Assembly (NCBI RefSeq): GCF_014635325.1
Contig: NZ_BMCT01000006.1
Span: forward strand, 124,001 to 188,000
Source of the DNA: Azorhizobium oxalatiphilum
Lineage (GTDB): Bacteria > Pseudomonadota > Alphaproteobacteria > Rhizobiales > Xanthobacteraceae
DNA: 64,000 nt
Direction: 5' to 3'
Shown here one piece after another: positions 24,210 through 34,985 of this stretch. Numbering within the stretch: position 1 is the first letter of the stretch; each line of letters opens with the position of its first letter. A program made the translations under genes and the position numbers. The notes beneath the pieces were generated by a model. The model searched no databases. It worked only from the letters and a program-made list of their open reading frames with translations, and was not told the origin of the DNA.

Positions 24210-25517
24210 TCAGAGAATGTAGCGGCTGAGATCGGCGTTTTTGGCCAGATCCGCCACGCGGTCGCGCACATAGGTGGCGTCGATCACGATGGTCTCGCCC
24301 GAGCGGTCGGGGGCGGTGAAGGACAGATCGTCCAGCACCCGCTCCATCACCGTCTGGAGACGACGGGCGCCGATGTTCTCGACGCTGGAATTCACCTCCA
24401 CCGCCACGTCGGCAATGGCCTCCACCGCATCCGGGGTGATCTCCAGCGTCACGCCTTCCGTGCCCATGAGGGCGAGGGACTGCTTGACGAGGCTGGCCTC
24501 GGTTTCGGTGAGGATGCGCACGAAATCGGCGCGGGTCAGCGCCTCCAGCTCCACGCGGATCGGCAGGCGGCCCTGAAGCTCGGGGAGCAGGTCCGAGGGC
24601 TTCGACACATGGAAGGCGCCCGAGGCGATGAAGAGGATGTGGTCCGTCTTCACCGGGCCATGCTTGGTGGAGACGGTGGTGCCCTCGATCAGCGGCAGCA
24701 GGTCGCGCTGCACGCCCTCGCGGGACACGTCCGCGCCCGAGCGCCCCTCGCGGCCGGCGATCTTGTCGATCTCGTCCAGGAACACGATGCCGTTGTTCTC
24801 CACCGCATAGATCGCTTCCTGCGTGGTGGCGTCCTGGTCGATGAGCTTGTCGGCCTCCTCGGTCAGGAGGAGGGGATGGGCGTCCTTCACCAGCACCCGG
24901 CGGGCCTTGGTGCGGCCGCCGAAGGCCTTGCCCAGCATGTCGCCGATGGACACCGCGCCCATCTGGGCGCCGGGCATGCCGGGGATCTCGAACATGGGCA
25001 TGCCCGGCGCACCGGCCTGCACCTCGATCTCCACTTCCTTGTCGTCCATCTCGCCCGAGCGCAGCTTCTTGCGGAAGGCGTCACGGGTGGCGGCGGAGGA
25101 GCCGGCGCCGACCAGCGCATCCAGCACCCGCTCCTCGGCGGCCAGATGCGCGCGCGCCTGCACGTCCTTGCGCTTCTGCTCGCGCACGAGGCCGATGCCC
25201 ACCTCCACGAGATCGCGGACGATCTGCTCCACGTCGCGGCCCACGTAGCCCACTTCCGTGAACTTGGTGGCTTCCACCTTCAGGAAGGGCGCGCCCGCGA
25301 GGCGGGCGAGGCGGCGGGAAATCTCGGTCTTGCCGACGCCGGTGGGGCCGATCATGAGGATGTTCTTCGGCAGAACCTCCTCGCGCATCTGGCCTTCCAG
25401 CTGCTGCCGGCGCCAGCGGTTGCGCAGCGCGATGGCCACCGCCCTCTTGGCCTTGGACTGGCCGACGATGTGGCGGTCGAGTTCCGAGACGATCTCGCGG
25501 GGGGAAAAGTCGGTCAT
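24210..25517 (-). CDS. hslU: HslU ATPase subunit of HslUV protease
   Basis: The 435-residue protein starts with [10 protein letters not shown] at 25517; longer readings are unconserved. It is an AAA+ unfoldase: Walker A GPTGVGKT, the GYVGRD pore loop, a long I-domain rich in charged residues, Walker [10 protein letters not shown] and a C-terminal end (LSRYIL) that docks into HslV. It forms hexamers that unfold proteins into the HslV chamber in the cytoplasm. It is 82 bp downstream of hslV in one operon. Confidence 0.97.
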   Translation of the reverse strand: MTDFSPREIVSELDRHIVGQSKAKRAVAIALRNRWRRQQLEGQMREEVLPKNILMIGPTGVGKTEISRRLARLAGAPFLKVEATKFTEVGYVGRDVEQIVRDLVEVGIGLVREQKRKDVQARAHLAAEERVLDALVGAGSSAATRDAFRKKLRSGEMDDKEVEIEVQAGAPGMPMFEIPGMPGAQMGAVSIGDMLGKAFGGRTKARRVLVKDAHPLLLTEEADKLIDQDATTQEAIYAVENNGIVFLDEIDKIAGREGRSGADVSREGVQRDLLPLIEGTTVSTKHGPVKTDHILFIASGAFHVSKPSDLLPELQGRLPIRVELEALTRADFVRILTETEASLVKQSLALMGTEGVTLEITPDAVEAIADVAVEVNSSVENIGARRLQTVMERVLDDLSFTAPDRSGETIVIDATYVRDRVADLAKNADLSRYIL

Positions 25518-25599
25518 GGCTGCTGTTCTTCGGATCCGGGTCTGTCGGCGCCCGCGGCGCGGACCGCGCGGGCGCGAGAGGAGTGGCGGCAGGCAGGCG

Positions 25600-26142
25600 T
25601 CAGCCCACCGTCTCCACGATGATGTTGCGATTGGTATAGACGCAGATGTCGGCCGCGATCTCCAGCGAGCGCCGCACGATGGCCTCCGGATCCTCCTCGC
25701 GGTCGAGCAGGGCGCGGGCGGCGGCGAGCGCATACATGCCGCCCGAGCCGATGCCGGCGACCCCCGCCTCCGGCTCCAGCACGTCGCCGGTGCCGGTGAG
25801 CACGAGGGAGACCTGCGCGTCCGCCACGATCATCATGGCCTCCAGTCGGCGCAGATAGCGGTCGGTGCGCCAGTCCTTGGCCAGCTCCACGGCCGCGCGC
25901 TGCAACTGGCCGGGATATTGCTCAAGCTTGGCCTCAAGCCGCTCGAAGAGCGTGAAGGCATCGGCGGTGGCGCCGGCAAAGCCGCCGATCACATCGCCCT
26001 TGCCGAGCCGCCGCACCTTGCGGGCGTTTGATTTCAGGACGGTCTGACCAAGCGTGACCTGCCCGTCGCCGGCGATGGCGACGCGATTGCCCTTGCGCAC
26101 GGTGACGATGGTTGTGCCGTAAATCGTATCGGGAGAATGCAT
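25600..26142 (-). CDS. hslV: HslV peptidase subunit of HslUV protease
   Basis: The protein has 180 residues from the ATG at 26142 ([13 protein letters not shown]). The N-terminal nine residues are expected to be removed, so that the Thr of TTIVTVRKG becomes the catalytic nucleophile of this proteasome-like Ntn hydrolase. Conserved [20 protein letters not shown] and [13 protein letters not shown] follow. It forms double hexameric rings capped by HslU. It is divergent from hisB with a 247-bp gap. Confidence 0.97.
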   Translation of the reverse strand: MHSPDTIYGTTIVTVRKGNRVAIAGDGQVTLGQTVLKSNARKVRRLGKGDVIGGFAGATADAFTLFERLEAKLEQYPGQLQRAAVELAKDWRTDRYLRRLEAMMIVADAQVSLVLTGTGDVLEPEAGVAGIGSGGMYALAAARALLDREEDPEAIVRRSLEIAADICVYTNRNIIVETVG

Positions 26143-26240
26143 ATAAGGCTCCGCTGACGATGCCTTACTTAAGACCTTCCGCCGCTGGCGCAACGTCTGC
26201 CTTCCACCGGAGGTATGCGGCAGGGACGCCATCCCCGCAC

Positions 26241-26276
26241 ATGACAGCATCGCGCATGTCATATGTCCGCCATATG
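26241..26276. promoter_or_regulatory. Operator-like inverted repeats between hslV and hisB
   Basis: ATGACA (26241-26246) and TGTCAT (26257-26262) form an inverted repeat with a 10-base spacer, directly followed by two copies of the palindrome CATATG (26260-26265 and 26271-26276). The cluster sits midway in the only regulatory gap of both operons, so it could bind a dimeric regulator. Which one is not known, and no heat-shock sigma promoter could be read with confidence. Confidence 0.35.
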
Positions 26277-26389
26277 GCATTGCAGCACCGTACCTGCTAG
26301 AACGCGCCGCCTTGGAGCGCGATCCGATCGGCCGGTTTCCGGAAGATCGGTGAATCGTCCTCCGATGCTCCAGAGAAGAGCCGGGATCC

Positions 26390-26983
26390 ATGCGTCAGGC
26401 CGAAATCGTCCGCGAGACCAAAGAAACGAAGGTGCGCCTTGCCGTCAATCTGGACGGAACGGGTCGCGTCGCCATTTCCACGGGCATCGGCTTCTTCGAC
26501 CATATGCTCGACCTGCTCGCCCGCCACGCCCGCTTCGATCTCGAAGTGCAGGCGGAGGGCGACCTGCATGTGGACTTCCACCACACCACGGAAGACGTGG
26601 GCATCGTGCTCGGCCAGGCGGTGAAGCGCGCGCTCGGCGACATGCGCGGCATCACCCGCTATGCCGACCTGCACCTGCCCATGGACGAGACGCTGACCCG
26701 CGTGGCGCTGGACATCTCCGGCCGCCCGTTCCTCGTCTTCCGCACCGAGTTCAAGGTGGGCAAGATCGGCGAATTCGACACCGAGCTGGTGCGCGAGTTC
26801 TTCCAGGCGTTCGCCATCAATGCCGGCGTGACGCTGCATGTGGAGACGCTCTACGGCGACAACGCCCACCACATCGCCGAGAGCTGCTTCAAGGGCCTCG
26901 CCCGCGCGCTGCGCACGGCGGTGGCCATCGATCCGGCCATGGCCGGCGAGATCCCCTCCACCAAGGGCGCCCTCGGCGGCTGA
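26390..26983 (+). CDS. hisB: Imidazoleglycerol-phosphate dehydratase
   Basis: The 197-residue monofunctional form carries the paired metal-binding His boxes: [23 protein letters not shown] and DNAHHIAES. It catalyses the sixth step of histidine synthesis (imidazoleglycerol phosphate to imidazoleacetol phosphate). It is the first gene of a plus-strand run hisB-DUF2628-hisH-hisA-hisF-hisE-coaA. Confidence 0.97.
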   Translation: MRQAEIVRETKETKVRLAVNLDGTGRVAISTGIGFFDHMLDLLARHARFDLEVQAEGDLHVDFHHTTEDVGIVLGQAVKRALGDMRGITRYADLHLPMDETLTRVALDISGRPFLVFRTEFKVGKIGEFDTELVREFFQAFAINAGVTLHVETLYGDNAHHIAESCFKGLARALRTAVAIDPAMAGEIPSTKGALGG

Positions 26984-27007
26984 GGAGGCCGGGGAGGAGG
27001 AGACGGC

Positions 27008-27520
27008 ATGGCGAGCTGGACCGTTCTGGAAAAGCAGGCTTGGGGTGACACTCCGCTGCGCGCGGCGGAGCGCGTGGTGTTCGTGCGCGAGCGCTTCTCC
27101 TGGCTCGCCCTGCTCTTCGCCCCCCTCGTGCTGCTGCGCTACGGGCTGTGGCTGGTGTTCGCCGCCTATGTGGTGGTGGCCATCATCCTCGGCGTGGCCG
27201 AGCAGCGTTTCGGCCTAGATGACACCGTCACCGGCGCCGTCACCCTTGGTTTCCATGTGCTGATCGCGCTGGAACTGTCCGCGCTGCGCATCCGCAAGCT
27301 GCTGTGGCAGGGCTATGCGGAGGCCGGCACCGTGGTCGCCCGCGACATACTGGAAGCCGAGCACCGCTTCTTCGCGCAGTGGACGCCGACCGTCGTGTCG
27401 GCCGTCCCGCCGCCGCTTCCTCCGCCGCTGCCGCCCCAAGCGTCGGCCGTTTCCGGCGGCCGCCCATCCAAACAGCCCGGCCCGGTGATCGGCGGCCTGG
27501 CGGAGCCTTATCCCTCATGA
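27008..27520 (+). CDS. DUF2628 membrane protein in his operon
   Basis: The 170-residue protein has two to three hydrophobic helices between residues about 34 and 85 and a Pro-rich C-terminal tail ([11 protein letters not shown]). Its N-terminus WTVLEK and the segment [16 protein letters not shown] are typical of DUF2628. It overlaps hisH by 4 bp (ATGA). Its presence inside the his operon is a recurrent Rhizobiales arrangement; the function is unknown and need not concern histidine. Confidence 0.85.
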   Translation: MASWTVLEKQAWGDTPLRAAERVVFVRERFSWLALLFAPLVLLRYGLWLVFAAYVVVAIILGVAEQRFGLDDTVTGAVTLGFHVLIALELSALRIRKLLWQGYAEAGTVVARDILEAEHRFFAQWTPTVVSAVPPPLPPPLPPQASAVSGGRPSKQPGPVIGGLAEPYPS

Positions 27521-28164
27521 CCGTCGCCATCGTCGATTACGGCTCCGGAAACCTGCATTCCGCAGCCAAGGCCATCGAGCGCGCCGCCCTCGACACGGGG
27601 GCCGAGCGCGTGGTCGTCACCAGCGATCCCGACGTGGTGCGCGCCGCCGACCGCGTGGTGCTGCCCGGCGTCGGCGCCTTCGCCGACTGCCGTCGCGGCC
27701 TCGATGCCGTGCCCGGCATGGTGGACGCGCTGGAAGACACCGTGCACGGCAAGGGCCGCCCCTTCCTCGGCATCTGCGTCGGCCTCCAGCTGCTGGCCGA
27801 GCGCGGGCTGGAGCATGGCGTGACGTCCGGCCTCGGCTGGATCGGGGGCGAAGTGGACCGCATCACGCCGTCCGACCCGAGCCTCAAGATCCCGCACATG
27901 GGCTGGAACACGCTCAACCCCGCCCGTGAGCACGCCCTGCTCGACGGCATCCCCACGGGTGCCGGCGGCCTGCACGCCTATTTCGTGCATTCCTACGCCT
28001 TCAAGCTCGCCGATCCGGCGGACCTTGTCGCGACCACCGACTATGCCGGCACCATCACCGCCATCGTCGCGCGCGACAACGTGGCCGGCACCCAGTTCCA
28101 CCCCGAGAAGAGCCAGCGGCTTGGCCTCGCGCTTCTCGCCAATTTCCTGAAGTGGCGCCCGTGA
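27517..28164 (+). CDS. hisH: Imidazole glycerol phosphate synthase, glutaminase subunit
   Basis: The gene encodes 215 residues. It is a class I amidotransferase with the nucleophile Cys in GICVGLQLL and the His-Glu pair in FHPEKSQ. It releases ammonia from glutamine and passes it to HisF through the barrel. It starts by overlapping the DUF2628 stop and ends overlapping hisA (GTGA). Confidence 0.97.
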   Translation: MTVAIVDYGSGNLHSAAKAIERAALDTGAERVVVTSDPDVVRAADRVVLPGVGAFADCRRGLDAVPGMVDALEDTVHGKGRPFLGICVGLQLLAERGLEHGVTSGLGWIGGEVDRITPSDPSLKIPHMGWNTLNPAREHALLDGIPTGAGGLHAYFVHSYAFKLADPADLVATTDYAGTITAIVARDNVAGTQFHPEKSQRLGLALLANFLKWRP

Positions 28165-28892
28165 TCCTCTTTCCCGCCATCGACCTGAAAGACGGCCTCG
28201 CCGTGCGCCTGGAACAGGGCGACATGGACCGGGCCACCGTGTTCAACCGCGACCCCGCCAGCCAGGCGGGCGAGTTCGAGGCGCTGGGCTTCCGCTATCT
28301 GCACCTCGTGGACCTCAACGGCGCCTTCGCCGGCCATCCGGTGAACGCGGCCGCCGTGGACCGCATCCTGGAGACCGTCTCCATCCCGGTGCAGCTGGGC
28401 GGCGGCATCCGCGACATGAAGACGGTGGACGGCTGGCTGGAGAAGGGCGTGACCCGCGTCATCCTCGGCACCGCCGCCGTGCGCGACCCCGAGTTCGTCA
28501 AGGCTGCCGCCAAGGCCCATCCCGGCCGCGTGGTGGTGGGTCTCGATGCCCGCGACGGCAACGTCGCCGTGCAGGGCTGGGCCGAGACCTCGGACCTGCC
28601 GGCGGTGGACATCGCCAAGCGCTTCGAGGATGCGGGCGTCGCCGCCATCATCTACACCGACATCGCCCGCGACGGCCTGCTGAAGGGCCTGAACATGGAC
28701 GCCACCATCGCTCTGGCGGACGCGGTGTCGATCCCGGTGATCGCCTCCGGCGGCCTCGCCTCGCTGGCGGATGTGGAGGCCCTGCTTGAGCCGCGGGCGA
28801 AGAAGCTGGCCGGCGCCATCACCGGCCGCGCGCTCTATGACGGCCGCCTCGATCCCGGCGCGGCTCTGGCGCTCGTGGCCGGGCGGAGCTGA
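28161..28892 (+). CDS. hisA: ProFAR isomerase
   Basis: I start at the GTG at 28161, giving [12 protein letters not shown], the usual HisA beginning, and a GTGA overlap with hisH; a GTG 9 bases earlier is possible. The 243-residue TIM barrel has catalytic Asp in AIDLKDG and in YTDIARDG, and phosphate-binding GGGIR and SGGLA. It isomerises ProFAR to PRFAR. Confidence 0.95.
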   Translation: MILFPAIDLKDGLAVRLEQGDMDRATVFNRDPASQAGEFEALGFRYLHLVDLNGAFAGHPVNAAAVDRILETVSIPVQLGGGIRDMKTVDGWLEKGVTRVILGTAAVRDPEFVKAAAKAHPGRVVVGLDARDGNVAVQGWAETSDLPAVDIAKRFEDAGVAAIIYTDIARDGLLKGLNMDATIALADAVSIPVIASGGLASLADVEALLEPRAKKLAGAITGRALYDGRLDPGAALALVAGRS

Positions 28893-28895
28893 CCC

Positions 28896-29672
28896 ATGCT
28901 GAAGGTCCGCGTCATCCCCTGCCTCGACGTCAAGGACGGTCGCGTGGTGAAGGGCGTCCAGTTCGTCGATCTGCGCGATGCCGGCGATCCGGTGGAATCC
29001 GCCCGCGCCTATGACGCGGCCGGCGCCGACGAACTGACCTTCCTCGACATCACCGCCAGCCACGAGAACCGGGGCACCATCCTCGATGTGGTGCGCCGCA
29101 CCGCCGAGCAGTGCTTCATGCCGCTCACCGTGGGCGGTGGCGTGCGCACCGTAGACGATGTCCGCGCCCTCCTTCAGGCGGGTGCCGACAAGGTGGCCAT
29201 CAACACCGCCGCCGTGAACCGCCGCGCCTTCGTGGGCGAGGCGGCGGAGAAGTTCGGCGAGCAGTGCGTGGTGGTGGCCATCGACGCCAAGCAGGTGTCC
29301 GGCCCCGGCGAGACGCCGCGCTGGGAGATCTTCACCCATGGCGGGCGCAAGCCCACCGGCATCGACGTGGTGGAGTATGCCCGCGAGGTGGTGGATCTGG
29401 GCGCCGGCGAGCTGCTGCTGACCTCCATGGACCGCGACGGCACCGGCATCGGCTTCGATACCGCGCTCACCCGCGCCGTGGCGGATGCGGTGCATGTGCC
29501 GGTGATCGCCTCCGGCGGCGTCGGCACGCTGGACCACATGGTGGATGGCATCCGCGAGGGCGGCGCCACCGCCGTGCTGGCCGCCTCCATCTTCCACTTC
29601 GGCACCTTCACCGTGCGCCAGGCCAAGGAGCGCCTCGCGGAGGCGGGCCTGCCGGTGCGGCTGGACACCTGA
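28896..29672 (+). CDS. hisF: Imidazole glycerol phosphate synthase, cyclase subunit
   Basis: The 258-residue TIM barrel has catalytic Asp in [12 protein letters not shown] and in SMDRDGTG, and phosphate loops GGGVR and SGGVGT. With HisH it makes imidazoleglycerol phosphate and AICAR. It lies 3 bp after hisA. Confidence 0.98.
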   Translation: MLKVRVIPCLDVKDGRVVKGVQFVDLRDAGDPVESARAYDAAGADELTFLDITASHENRGTILDVVRRTAEQCFMPLTVGGGVRTVDDVRALLQAGADKVAINTAAVNRRAFVGEAAEKFGEQCVVVAIDAKQVSGPGETPRWEIFTHGGRKPTGIDVVEYAREVVDLGAGELLLTSMDRDGTGIGFDTALTRAVADAVHVPVIASGGVGTLDHMVDGIREGGATAVLAASIFHFGTFTVRQAKERLAEAGLPVRLDT

Positions 29673-29707
29673 CACCTGCTTCGCAGGTCCGATCAAGGCA
29701 GCATGAC

Positions 29708-30037
29708 ATGAGCGAAGACCGCGTCACCCTTGCCGATCTGGAGCGCATCGTCGCCGCGCGCGCGCAGACCGATGCGGGCGCCTCCTACACCCGTTCCCTG
29801 CTCGACAAGGGCATCGCCAAGTGCGCCCAGAAAGTGGGCGAGGAAGGCGTCGAGATCGCCCTCGCGGCGGTCGGGGGGTCGACTATGGAAGTGGTGTCGG
29901 AGGCTGCCGATCTCCTTTACCATCTGGCCGTTCTCCTGCACGCCAAAGGCGTTCCGCTGGATGACGTCCATGCGGAGCTGGCACGCCGTACCAGCCAGTC
30001 CGGCCATCAAGAAAAAGCTTCGAGACCACGAAGCTGA
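29708..30037 (+). CDS. hisE: Phosphoribosyl-ATP pyrophosphatase
   Basis: The 109-residue all-alpha NTP pyrophosphohydrolase shows [12 protein letters not shown] and [13 protein letters not shown], which carry the Mg-binding Glu/Asp residues. It performs the second step of histidine synthesis as a separate protein; hisI is not in the window. It sits 35 bp after hisF. Confidence 0.95.
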   Translation: MSEDRVTLADLERIVAARAQTDAGASYTRSLLDKGIAKCAQKVGEEGVEIALAAVGGSTMEVVSEAADLLYHLAVLLHAKGVPLDDVHAELARRTSQSGHQEKASRPRS

Positions 30038-30191
30038 GCCGACAGGGCGGGAGACCGTTCCGATCAAGGCGCAGCCGCGCCGTGATTGGTAGGACGTTCT
30101 CCCGGTAGGGGTCAGAGGCGGAACCAGCGATCAGACGGAAACGATCTGGCAGGGTCCGGCTCTGGAGCGGTCTCGGGAGGAGACAGTTTAT

Positions 30192-31154
30192 ATGGATCAA
30201 CGGCTTGACCCTGGCCTTTCCCCCTATCGCCACTTCGGGCGACAGGCATGGGCACAGCTGCGCGAAGATACCCCCATGCCGTTGCGGCAGGAGGAGATCG
30301 CGCGTCTTCAGGGCCTGAACGACCTTCTGTCCCTGCGCGAGGTGGAGGAAATCTACCTGCCGCTCTCGCGCCTGCTGTCGCTCTATGTGGGGGCGACGCA
30401 GAAGCTGTTCCGCGCCATGAGCCACTTCCTCGACCACCACAGCAATGACGAGGGCAAGATGCCCTACATCATCGGCGTGGCGGGCTCGGTGGCGGTGGGC
30501 AAGTCCACCACCGCGCGCGTGCTGGAGGCGCTGCTGGCGCGCTGGCCGAACACGCCGAAGGTCAGCCTCGTCACCACCGACGGCTTCCTGCTGCCCAATG
30601 CGGTGCTGGAGCGCGAGGGGCTGATGGAGAAGAAGGGCTTTCCGGAAAGCTACGACCTCTCGCTGCTGCTGCGCTTCCTCACCGACATCAAGGCCGGCCG
30701 CCGGCCGGTGAAGGCGCCGCTCTATTCCCACTTCTTCTACGACGTGATGCCCGATCAGGTGGTGGAGGTGGACCGCCCGGACATCCTCATCGTCGAGGGA
30801 CTGAACGTGCTTCAGACGGGGCGTCCGCCGCGCGACGGCAAGGCCATTCCGTTCGTGTCCGACTTCTTCGACTTCTCGGTCTATATCGACGCCGAGGAGG
30901 ACGTGCTGGAGCACTGGTACGTGCAGCGCTTCATGCGGCTGCGGGAGACGGCGTTCAAGGATCCGCTGTCCTACTTCCACCGCTACTCCAAGCTCTCCGA
31001 AGAGGAAGCGCGGGAGACGGCGCTGTCCATCTGGCACCGGATCAACCTGCCGAACCTGCGCGAGAACATCCTGCCGACGCGCCAGCGCGCGGACCTCATC
31101 CTGCGCAAGTCCGGCGACCACGAGGTGGAAGAGGTGCAGCTGCGCAAGCTGTGA
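30192..31154 (+). CDS. coaA: Pantothenate kinase, type I
   Basis: The 320-residue protein has P-loop [15 protein letters not shown] and SHFFYDV segments, as in the E. coli-type CoaA that phosphorylates pantothenate in the rate-limiting step of coenzyme A synthesis and is feedback-inhibited by CoA. It is last in the his run, 154 bp after hisE, and followed by a strong terminator. Placement after hisE is typical of Rhizobiales. Confidence 0.97.
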   Translation: MDQRLDPGLSPYRHFGRQAWAQLREDTPMPLRQEEIARLQGLNDLLSLREVEEIYLPLSRLLSLYVGATQKLFRAMSHFLDHHSNDEGKMPYIIGVAGSVAVGKSTTARVLEALLARWPNTPKVSLVTTDGFLLPNAVLEREGLMEKKGFPESYDLSLLLRFLTDIKAGRRPVKAPLYSHFFYDVMPDQVVEVDRPDILIVEGLNVLQTGRPPRDGKAIPFVSDFFDFSVYIDAEEDVLEHWYVQRFMRLRETAFKDPLSYFHRYSKLSEEEARETALSIWHRINLPNLRENILPTRQRADLILRKSGDHEVEEVQLRKL

Positions 31155-31190
31155 GGTGTCCTCCGGCCCGCGCGACACGCGCCCCGAAAC

Positions 31191-31220
31191 AAAAAAGGCC
31201 CCGCAATGCGGGGCCTTTTT
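31191..31220. terminator. Intrinsic terminator between coaA and DUF4167 gene
   Basis: GGCCCCGC (31197-31204) pairs with GCGGGGCC (31208-31215) around a 3-base loop. It is flanked by six A and five T, so it can serve both convergent genes. Confidence 0.92.
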
Positions 31221-31266
31221 CGTATCCGGGTGGCACCGAAGCCGGGCGCAGGCGCCCGGCCGTGGC

Positions 31267-32427
31267 TCACGATTCGGCGGTGTCGGTCGCCGGTGCGCTG
31301 TCCGTATCCTCGTCCGCCGAGCGGACGCGGCGGCGGCGGCGGGTGGGGAAGCGCGGAGCGTCCTCGGCCTGCTCCTCGGTGGGAGCGGCGGGGGCCGCAG
31401 CGCGGCTCTTCGTGGCCGACGCGCCGGTGATGAAGGACGGCAGGCCCAGTTCCGGCTGCGCCTCCTCGACCACCTTGCGCGAGCGCGAGCGGGGAGCCGG
31501 GGTGGGCGCGGGCGCCGCGACCTCAGCCACTTCCTCGGTCACGCGCGGCTGGCGGGGCTCACGGGGTTCACGCGGCTCGCGGGCAGGGCGGGGCGCATAG
31601 CCCTCGCCTTCCTCGCGGGGGGCGCGATCCTCGCGCGGCTGGCGCTCTTCACGGGGAAGGCGCTCCTCACGCGGCGGACGCGGCGCGCGCACCGCATAGG
31701 GAACCTCGGCCTCCTCGCGCGGCGAACGCTCCTCGCGGGGCTGGCGGTCTTCACGGGGCTGGCGTTCCTCGCGGAGCTGACGCTCTTCGCGGGGCTGGCG
31801 GTCCTCACGCGGCTGACGATCCTCGCGCGGGGGGCGCGGAGAGCGGCCATAGCCCTCGCCGTCCTCACGCGAATAGCGGGGCTGGCGATCTTCACGGGGC
31901 TGACGATCCTCGCGCGGCTGGCGCGGCTGGTAGTTGCCCTCGCCATCCTCGCGGCGCGGTCCGCGGAACTCGCGCGGCTGGTAATTGCCCTCGCCGTCCT
32001 CGTCCCGGTTGCGGCGCTGCTGGTTGCCGCCCTGGCGGTTGTCGCGCTGCTGGCGATTGTCGCGGGGCTGGTAGCCCTGCTCGCGCGGCTGGTAGTTCGG
32101 CTGGGGCGCGTCGAAGCCGCCACCGTCCTCCATCTCGTCCTCGTCACCCTCGTCCTCGCGGCCGAAGCCGGGCTGGGTGCCGAACTGGCCCTGCAGGGCA
32201 GCGATGAGGCGCTGATAGTGCTCGGCATGCTGATAGTAGTTTTCAGCCGCCACATGATCTCCGGACGACTGGGCGTCGCGGGCAAGCTGCTGATACTTCT
32301 CGGCAATATGATGCGCGGTGCCACGCACCTTCACGTCCGGCCCATTGGATTCGTAAACCCGCGTCATCGGGTTCGAGCTGCGGCGGTTCGTGCGGCCGCG
32401 CATACGCTTCTGCTGACCATTTCTCAT
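31267..32427 (-). CDS. DUF4167 protein with Arg/Glu/Gln-rich repeats
   Basis: The 386-residue protein has an N-terminal DUF4167 domain of about 80 residues (MRNGQQKRMRGR, then HHIAEKYQQLARDA and AAENYYQHAEHY). It is followed by about 220 residues of low-complexity repeats built on QPREDR/QPREER and NYQPRE units, and a final basic tail RRRRRVRSADEDT. The tail resembles RNA-binding disordered regions, so association with RNA or ribosomes is plausible but unproven. It lies downstream of prmC in the same direction, after a 551-bp gap. Confidence 0.9.
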   Translation of the reverse strand: MRNGQQKRMRGRTNRRSSNPMTRVYESNGPDVKVRGTAHHIAEKYQQLARDAQSSGDHVAAENYYQHAEHYQRLIAALQGQFGTQPGFGREDEGDEDEMEDGGGFDAPQPNYQPREQGYQPRDNRQQRDNRQGGNQQRRNRDEDGEGNYQPREFRGPRREDGEGNYQPRQPREDRQPREDRQPRYSREDGEGYGRSPRPPREDRQPREDRQPREERQLREERQPREDRQPREERSPREEAEVPYAVRAPRPPREERLPREERQPREDRAPREEGEGYAPRPAREPREPREPRQPRVTEEVAEVAAPAPTPAPRSRSRKVVEEAQPELGLPSFITGASATKSRAAAPAAPTEEQAEDAPRFPTRRRRRVRSADEDTDSAPATDTAES

Positions 32428-32978
32428 GAGGATCGTTCTCTACTCACTCGGCTGTGCCGCCGCCGTATGCGTCCGAACCGAAAGACCGGGGCCTGAGACG
32501 GCCACCGGTCCGGCCGGCGATCGAAGAAATCCGGTGCGACTGCGGGCCGCCGCAAAGCTGCGTGCCAGAAACCCGCGTGCCGCAAGCTGCCGGGCGTCCA
32601 CGAGGCTATGGTCCTCGTCGGCCGTCACGGACATGCCGGACAAAAGAAAGTCTGGATCTGTATGACCATGAGCCTCGCTCCGCGCCTCTAGCGCGGCAAG
32701 CCACGTCAAACCTCGCTGTCATGGACATGCCCTGAACGCGAGAAGCTAGCGTCATGGGCCGTCCCGGGAAGGTGCTTCAGCCATGCGTTCATCCGCACCG
32801 CCGGCTATCCGCCTTCCACAGCGTCCGAGTTATCCTATCCAGATTTCGGAAGCTCGCACCGGCCGCTTGGGCCGTCGCATCGGTTCGACACCTGTTGGGA
32901 CACTATCGAGTTCGCCCCCCGCTTCCAAGCGGTTTTTTGATTCTCGCCGCATTGCGGCAAAGAAAATCCGTCGTCGGC
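32428..32978. other. Intergenic stretch upstream of DUF4167 gene
   Basis: No coding frame is supported. CGTCGGC (32972-32978) and GCCGACG (32984-32990) form a hairpin at the prmC stop, and GCCGC/GCGGC near 32947-32959 a second one; on the minus strand a T-rich run follows, so they may end the prmC transcript. The remainder should hold the DUF4167 promoter and leader. Confidence 0.45.
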
Positions 32979-33845
32979 TCAAGGCCGACGCGCACTCAAC
33001 GCCCGCGCGATACCGCCGAGATCGCAACGCGCCGGCCCCAGCGTTTCCAGTCCTTCGCCCCGCAGCAAGGTCGCCACGTCCGCTTCCTGCCCGATCCCCA
33101 GCTCCAGCACCAGATGGCCGCCGGATACCAGAAGCCGCCCCGCCTCGCGGATGATCTCGCGATACGAATCAAGGCCGTCGGGTCCGCCGTCCAGCGCCGC
33201 GAGGGGATCATTGTCGCGCACCTCGATGGCGAGGCCGACGATGTCGATGCTCGGGATATAGGGCGGGTTGGACACCACGAGGTCGAACCCGCCGGGCAGG
33301 GCGCCGGCCCAGTCGCCCACAACCACGCAGGCGCGCCCGGCAACCCCCGCGCGCGCCAGATTGTCGCGGGCGGTGCGGGCCGCGCCCTCCGCCCGGTCCA
33401 CCCCGACGCCGAACGCGCCGGGCAGCTCCACCAGCAGCGCGGCGAGGATGGCGCCGGAGCCCGTGCCCAGATCCAGCACCCGGAGCGGCGCCTGCCGGTC
33501 GGCCACCAGCGCCAGCGCCGCCTCCACCACCGTCTCGGTGTCGGGGCGCGGCACCAGGGTGTCCTCGGAAAGGGCGAAGGAGAGGCTCCAGAATTCCTTC
33601 TCGCCCACAAGGCGCGCCACCGGCACGCCGCTCAGGCGCTGCGCCACCAGCGCCTCCGCATGGGCGGCGGGCACGGTCTCCACCGGATCATTGGCATTGG
33701 CCCGCAAGGCGGCGGCGCTCGCCCCCAGCGCATGGCCGAGCAGCAGGCCTGCATCGCGATCCGGCCCGTCGATCCCGGCCTGCGCGAGACGATCCGCCAG
33801 CATCCGCCGCAGGCCGCCGATGGTGAGGGGAGCCTGCGTGCTCAT
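32979..33845 (-). CDS. prmC: Release factor N5-glutamine methyltransferase
   Basis: The 288-residue protein has an N-terminal helical domain, then a Rossmann methyltransferase with VLDLGTGSGAI (SAM binding) and NPPY, which holds the glutamine side chain. It methylates the Gln of the GGQ loop in release factors. It starts 5 bp after prfA, its substrate gene. Confidence 0.96.
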   Translation of the reverse strand: MSTQAPLTIGGLRRMLADRLAQAGIDGPDRDAGLLLGHALGASAAALRANANDPVETVPAAHAEALVAQRLSGVPVARLVGEKEFWSLSFALSEDTLVPRPDTETVVEAALALVADRQAPLRVLDLGTGSGAILAALLVELPGAFGVGVDRAEGAARTARDNLARAGVAGRACVVVGDWAGALPGGFDLVVSNPPYIPSIDIVGLAIEVRDNDPLAALDGGPDGLDSYREIIREAGRLLVSGGHLVLELGIGQEADVATLLRGEGLETLGPARCDLGGIARALSARRP

Positions 33846-33850
33846 GAGCT

Positions 33851-34924
33851 TCAGCCCTGTTCGGCGGCGGCCATCAGGCTCGCCTGATGTTCGGTCAGCA
33901 GCGCATCGACGATCTCGTCCAGCGCCTGCCCCGCCATCACCTCCTCCAGCTTGTAGAGGGTGAGGTTGATGCGGTGGTCCGTCACCCGCCCCTGCGGGAA
34001 ATTATAGGTGCGGATGCGCTCGGAGCGATCGCCGGAGCCCACCTGCCCCTTGCGGTCGGCGGCGCGGCTGGCGTCGGCGCGCAGGCGCTCCTCGTCCAGC
34101 ATGCGCGAGCGCAGCAGCGCCATGGCGCGCGCCTTGTTGCGATGCTGCGAGCGCTCGTCCTGCACCGCCACCACCATGCCGGTGGGGATGTGGGTGATGC
34201 GCACCGCGCTCTCGGTCTTGTTCACGTGCTGGCCGCCCGCGCCCTGCGCCCGGTAGACGTCGATGCGCAGGTCGCTCTCATTGATGTCCACGTCCACCTC
34301 TTCCGCCTCGGGCAGCACCGCCACGGTGGCGGCGGAGGTGTGGATGCGGCCGGAGGCCTCGGTGTCCGGCACACGCTGCACGCGATGCACGCCGGATTCG
34401 AACTTCATGCGGGCATAGGCGCCCTTGCCATGGACTGCGGCCACCACTTCCTTGTAGCCGCCCATGGAGCCCTCGCTCTCGGACAGCAGCTCCACGCTCC
34501 AGCCCTTTTCGGCGGCGTAGCGGCCATACATGCGGAACAGGTCGCCCGCGAACAGCGAAGCCTCGTCGCCGCCGGTGCCGGCGCGCACTTCCAGGATGAC
34601 GCCGCGCTCGTCCATGGCGTCCTTGGGCAGGAGGGCGATGCGCACCTCCTGCGCCAGCTGATCGGTCAGCTCCTCCAGCCGCGCGATCTCGCTTTCCGCC
34701 AGATCACGCATCTCCGGGTCCGCCATCAGCTCGCGGGCGTCGGCCAGATCCTTCTGCGCGGCGCGCAGCGCCTTCACCTGCTCGACGACGGGGGAGAGGT
34801 CGGAGAACTCGCGGCCGAGGCGCACATATTCATCGCCCTCCACGCCGGCCGACAGCAGGGCTTCCACCTCCGCATGGCGGGCCACCAGCTGGTCCAGCTT
34901 GGCGGTGGGCAGGTCGATGCTCAT
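33851..34924 (-). CDS. prfA: Peptide chain release factor 1
   Basis: The 357-residue protein starts from the ATG at 34924 (MSIDLPTAK). It contains the GGQ catalytic loop ([14 protein letters not shown]) and a codon-recognition region of the PxT type reading UAG/UAA, with [13 protein letters not shown] before it. It terminates translation at the ribosomal A site. It is in a minus-strand group ptsP-prfA-prmC. Confidence 0.97.
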   Translation of the reverse strand: MSIDLPTAKLDQLVARHAEVEALLSAGVEGDEYVRLGREFSDLSPVVEQVKALRAAQKDLADARELMADPEMRDLAESEIARLEELTDQLAQEVRIALLPKDAMDERGVILEVRAGTGGDEASLFAGDLFRMYGRYAAEKGWSVELLSESEGSMGGYKEVVAAVHGKGAYARMKFESGVHRVQRVPDTEASGRIHTSAATVAVLPEAEEVDVDINESDLRIDVYRAQGAGGQHVNKTESAVRITHIPTGMVVAVQDERSQHRNKARAMALLRSRMLDEERLRADASRAADRKGQVGSGDRSERIRTYNFPQGRVTDHRINLTLYKLEEVMAGQALDEIVDALLTEHQASLMAAAEQG

Positions 34925-34985
34925 GCGGTTTCCAGAACAGGGCCCCGGCAAAAGGGCGAACAAGGGGACAGGCTCAGGGACAGTG

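Noticed and set aside
31600-32100. CRISPR-like periodic repeats
   Set aside because: The periodicity is codon-level repetition of QPRE-type units in a coding region, without spacers of constant length.
31156-32496. 446-codon frame opposite the DUF4167 gene
   Set aside because: Its Leu/Ala-rich repeats are the mirror of the Arg/Glu repeats on the real strand.
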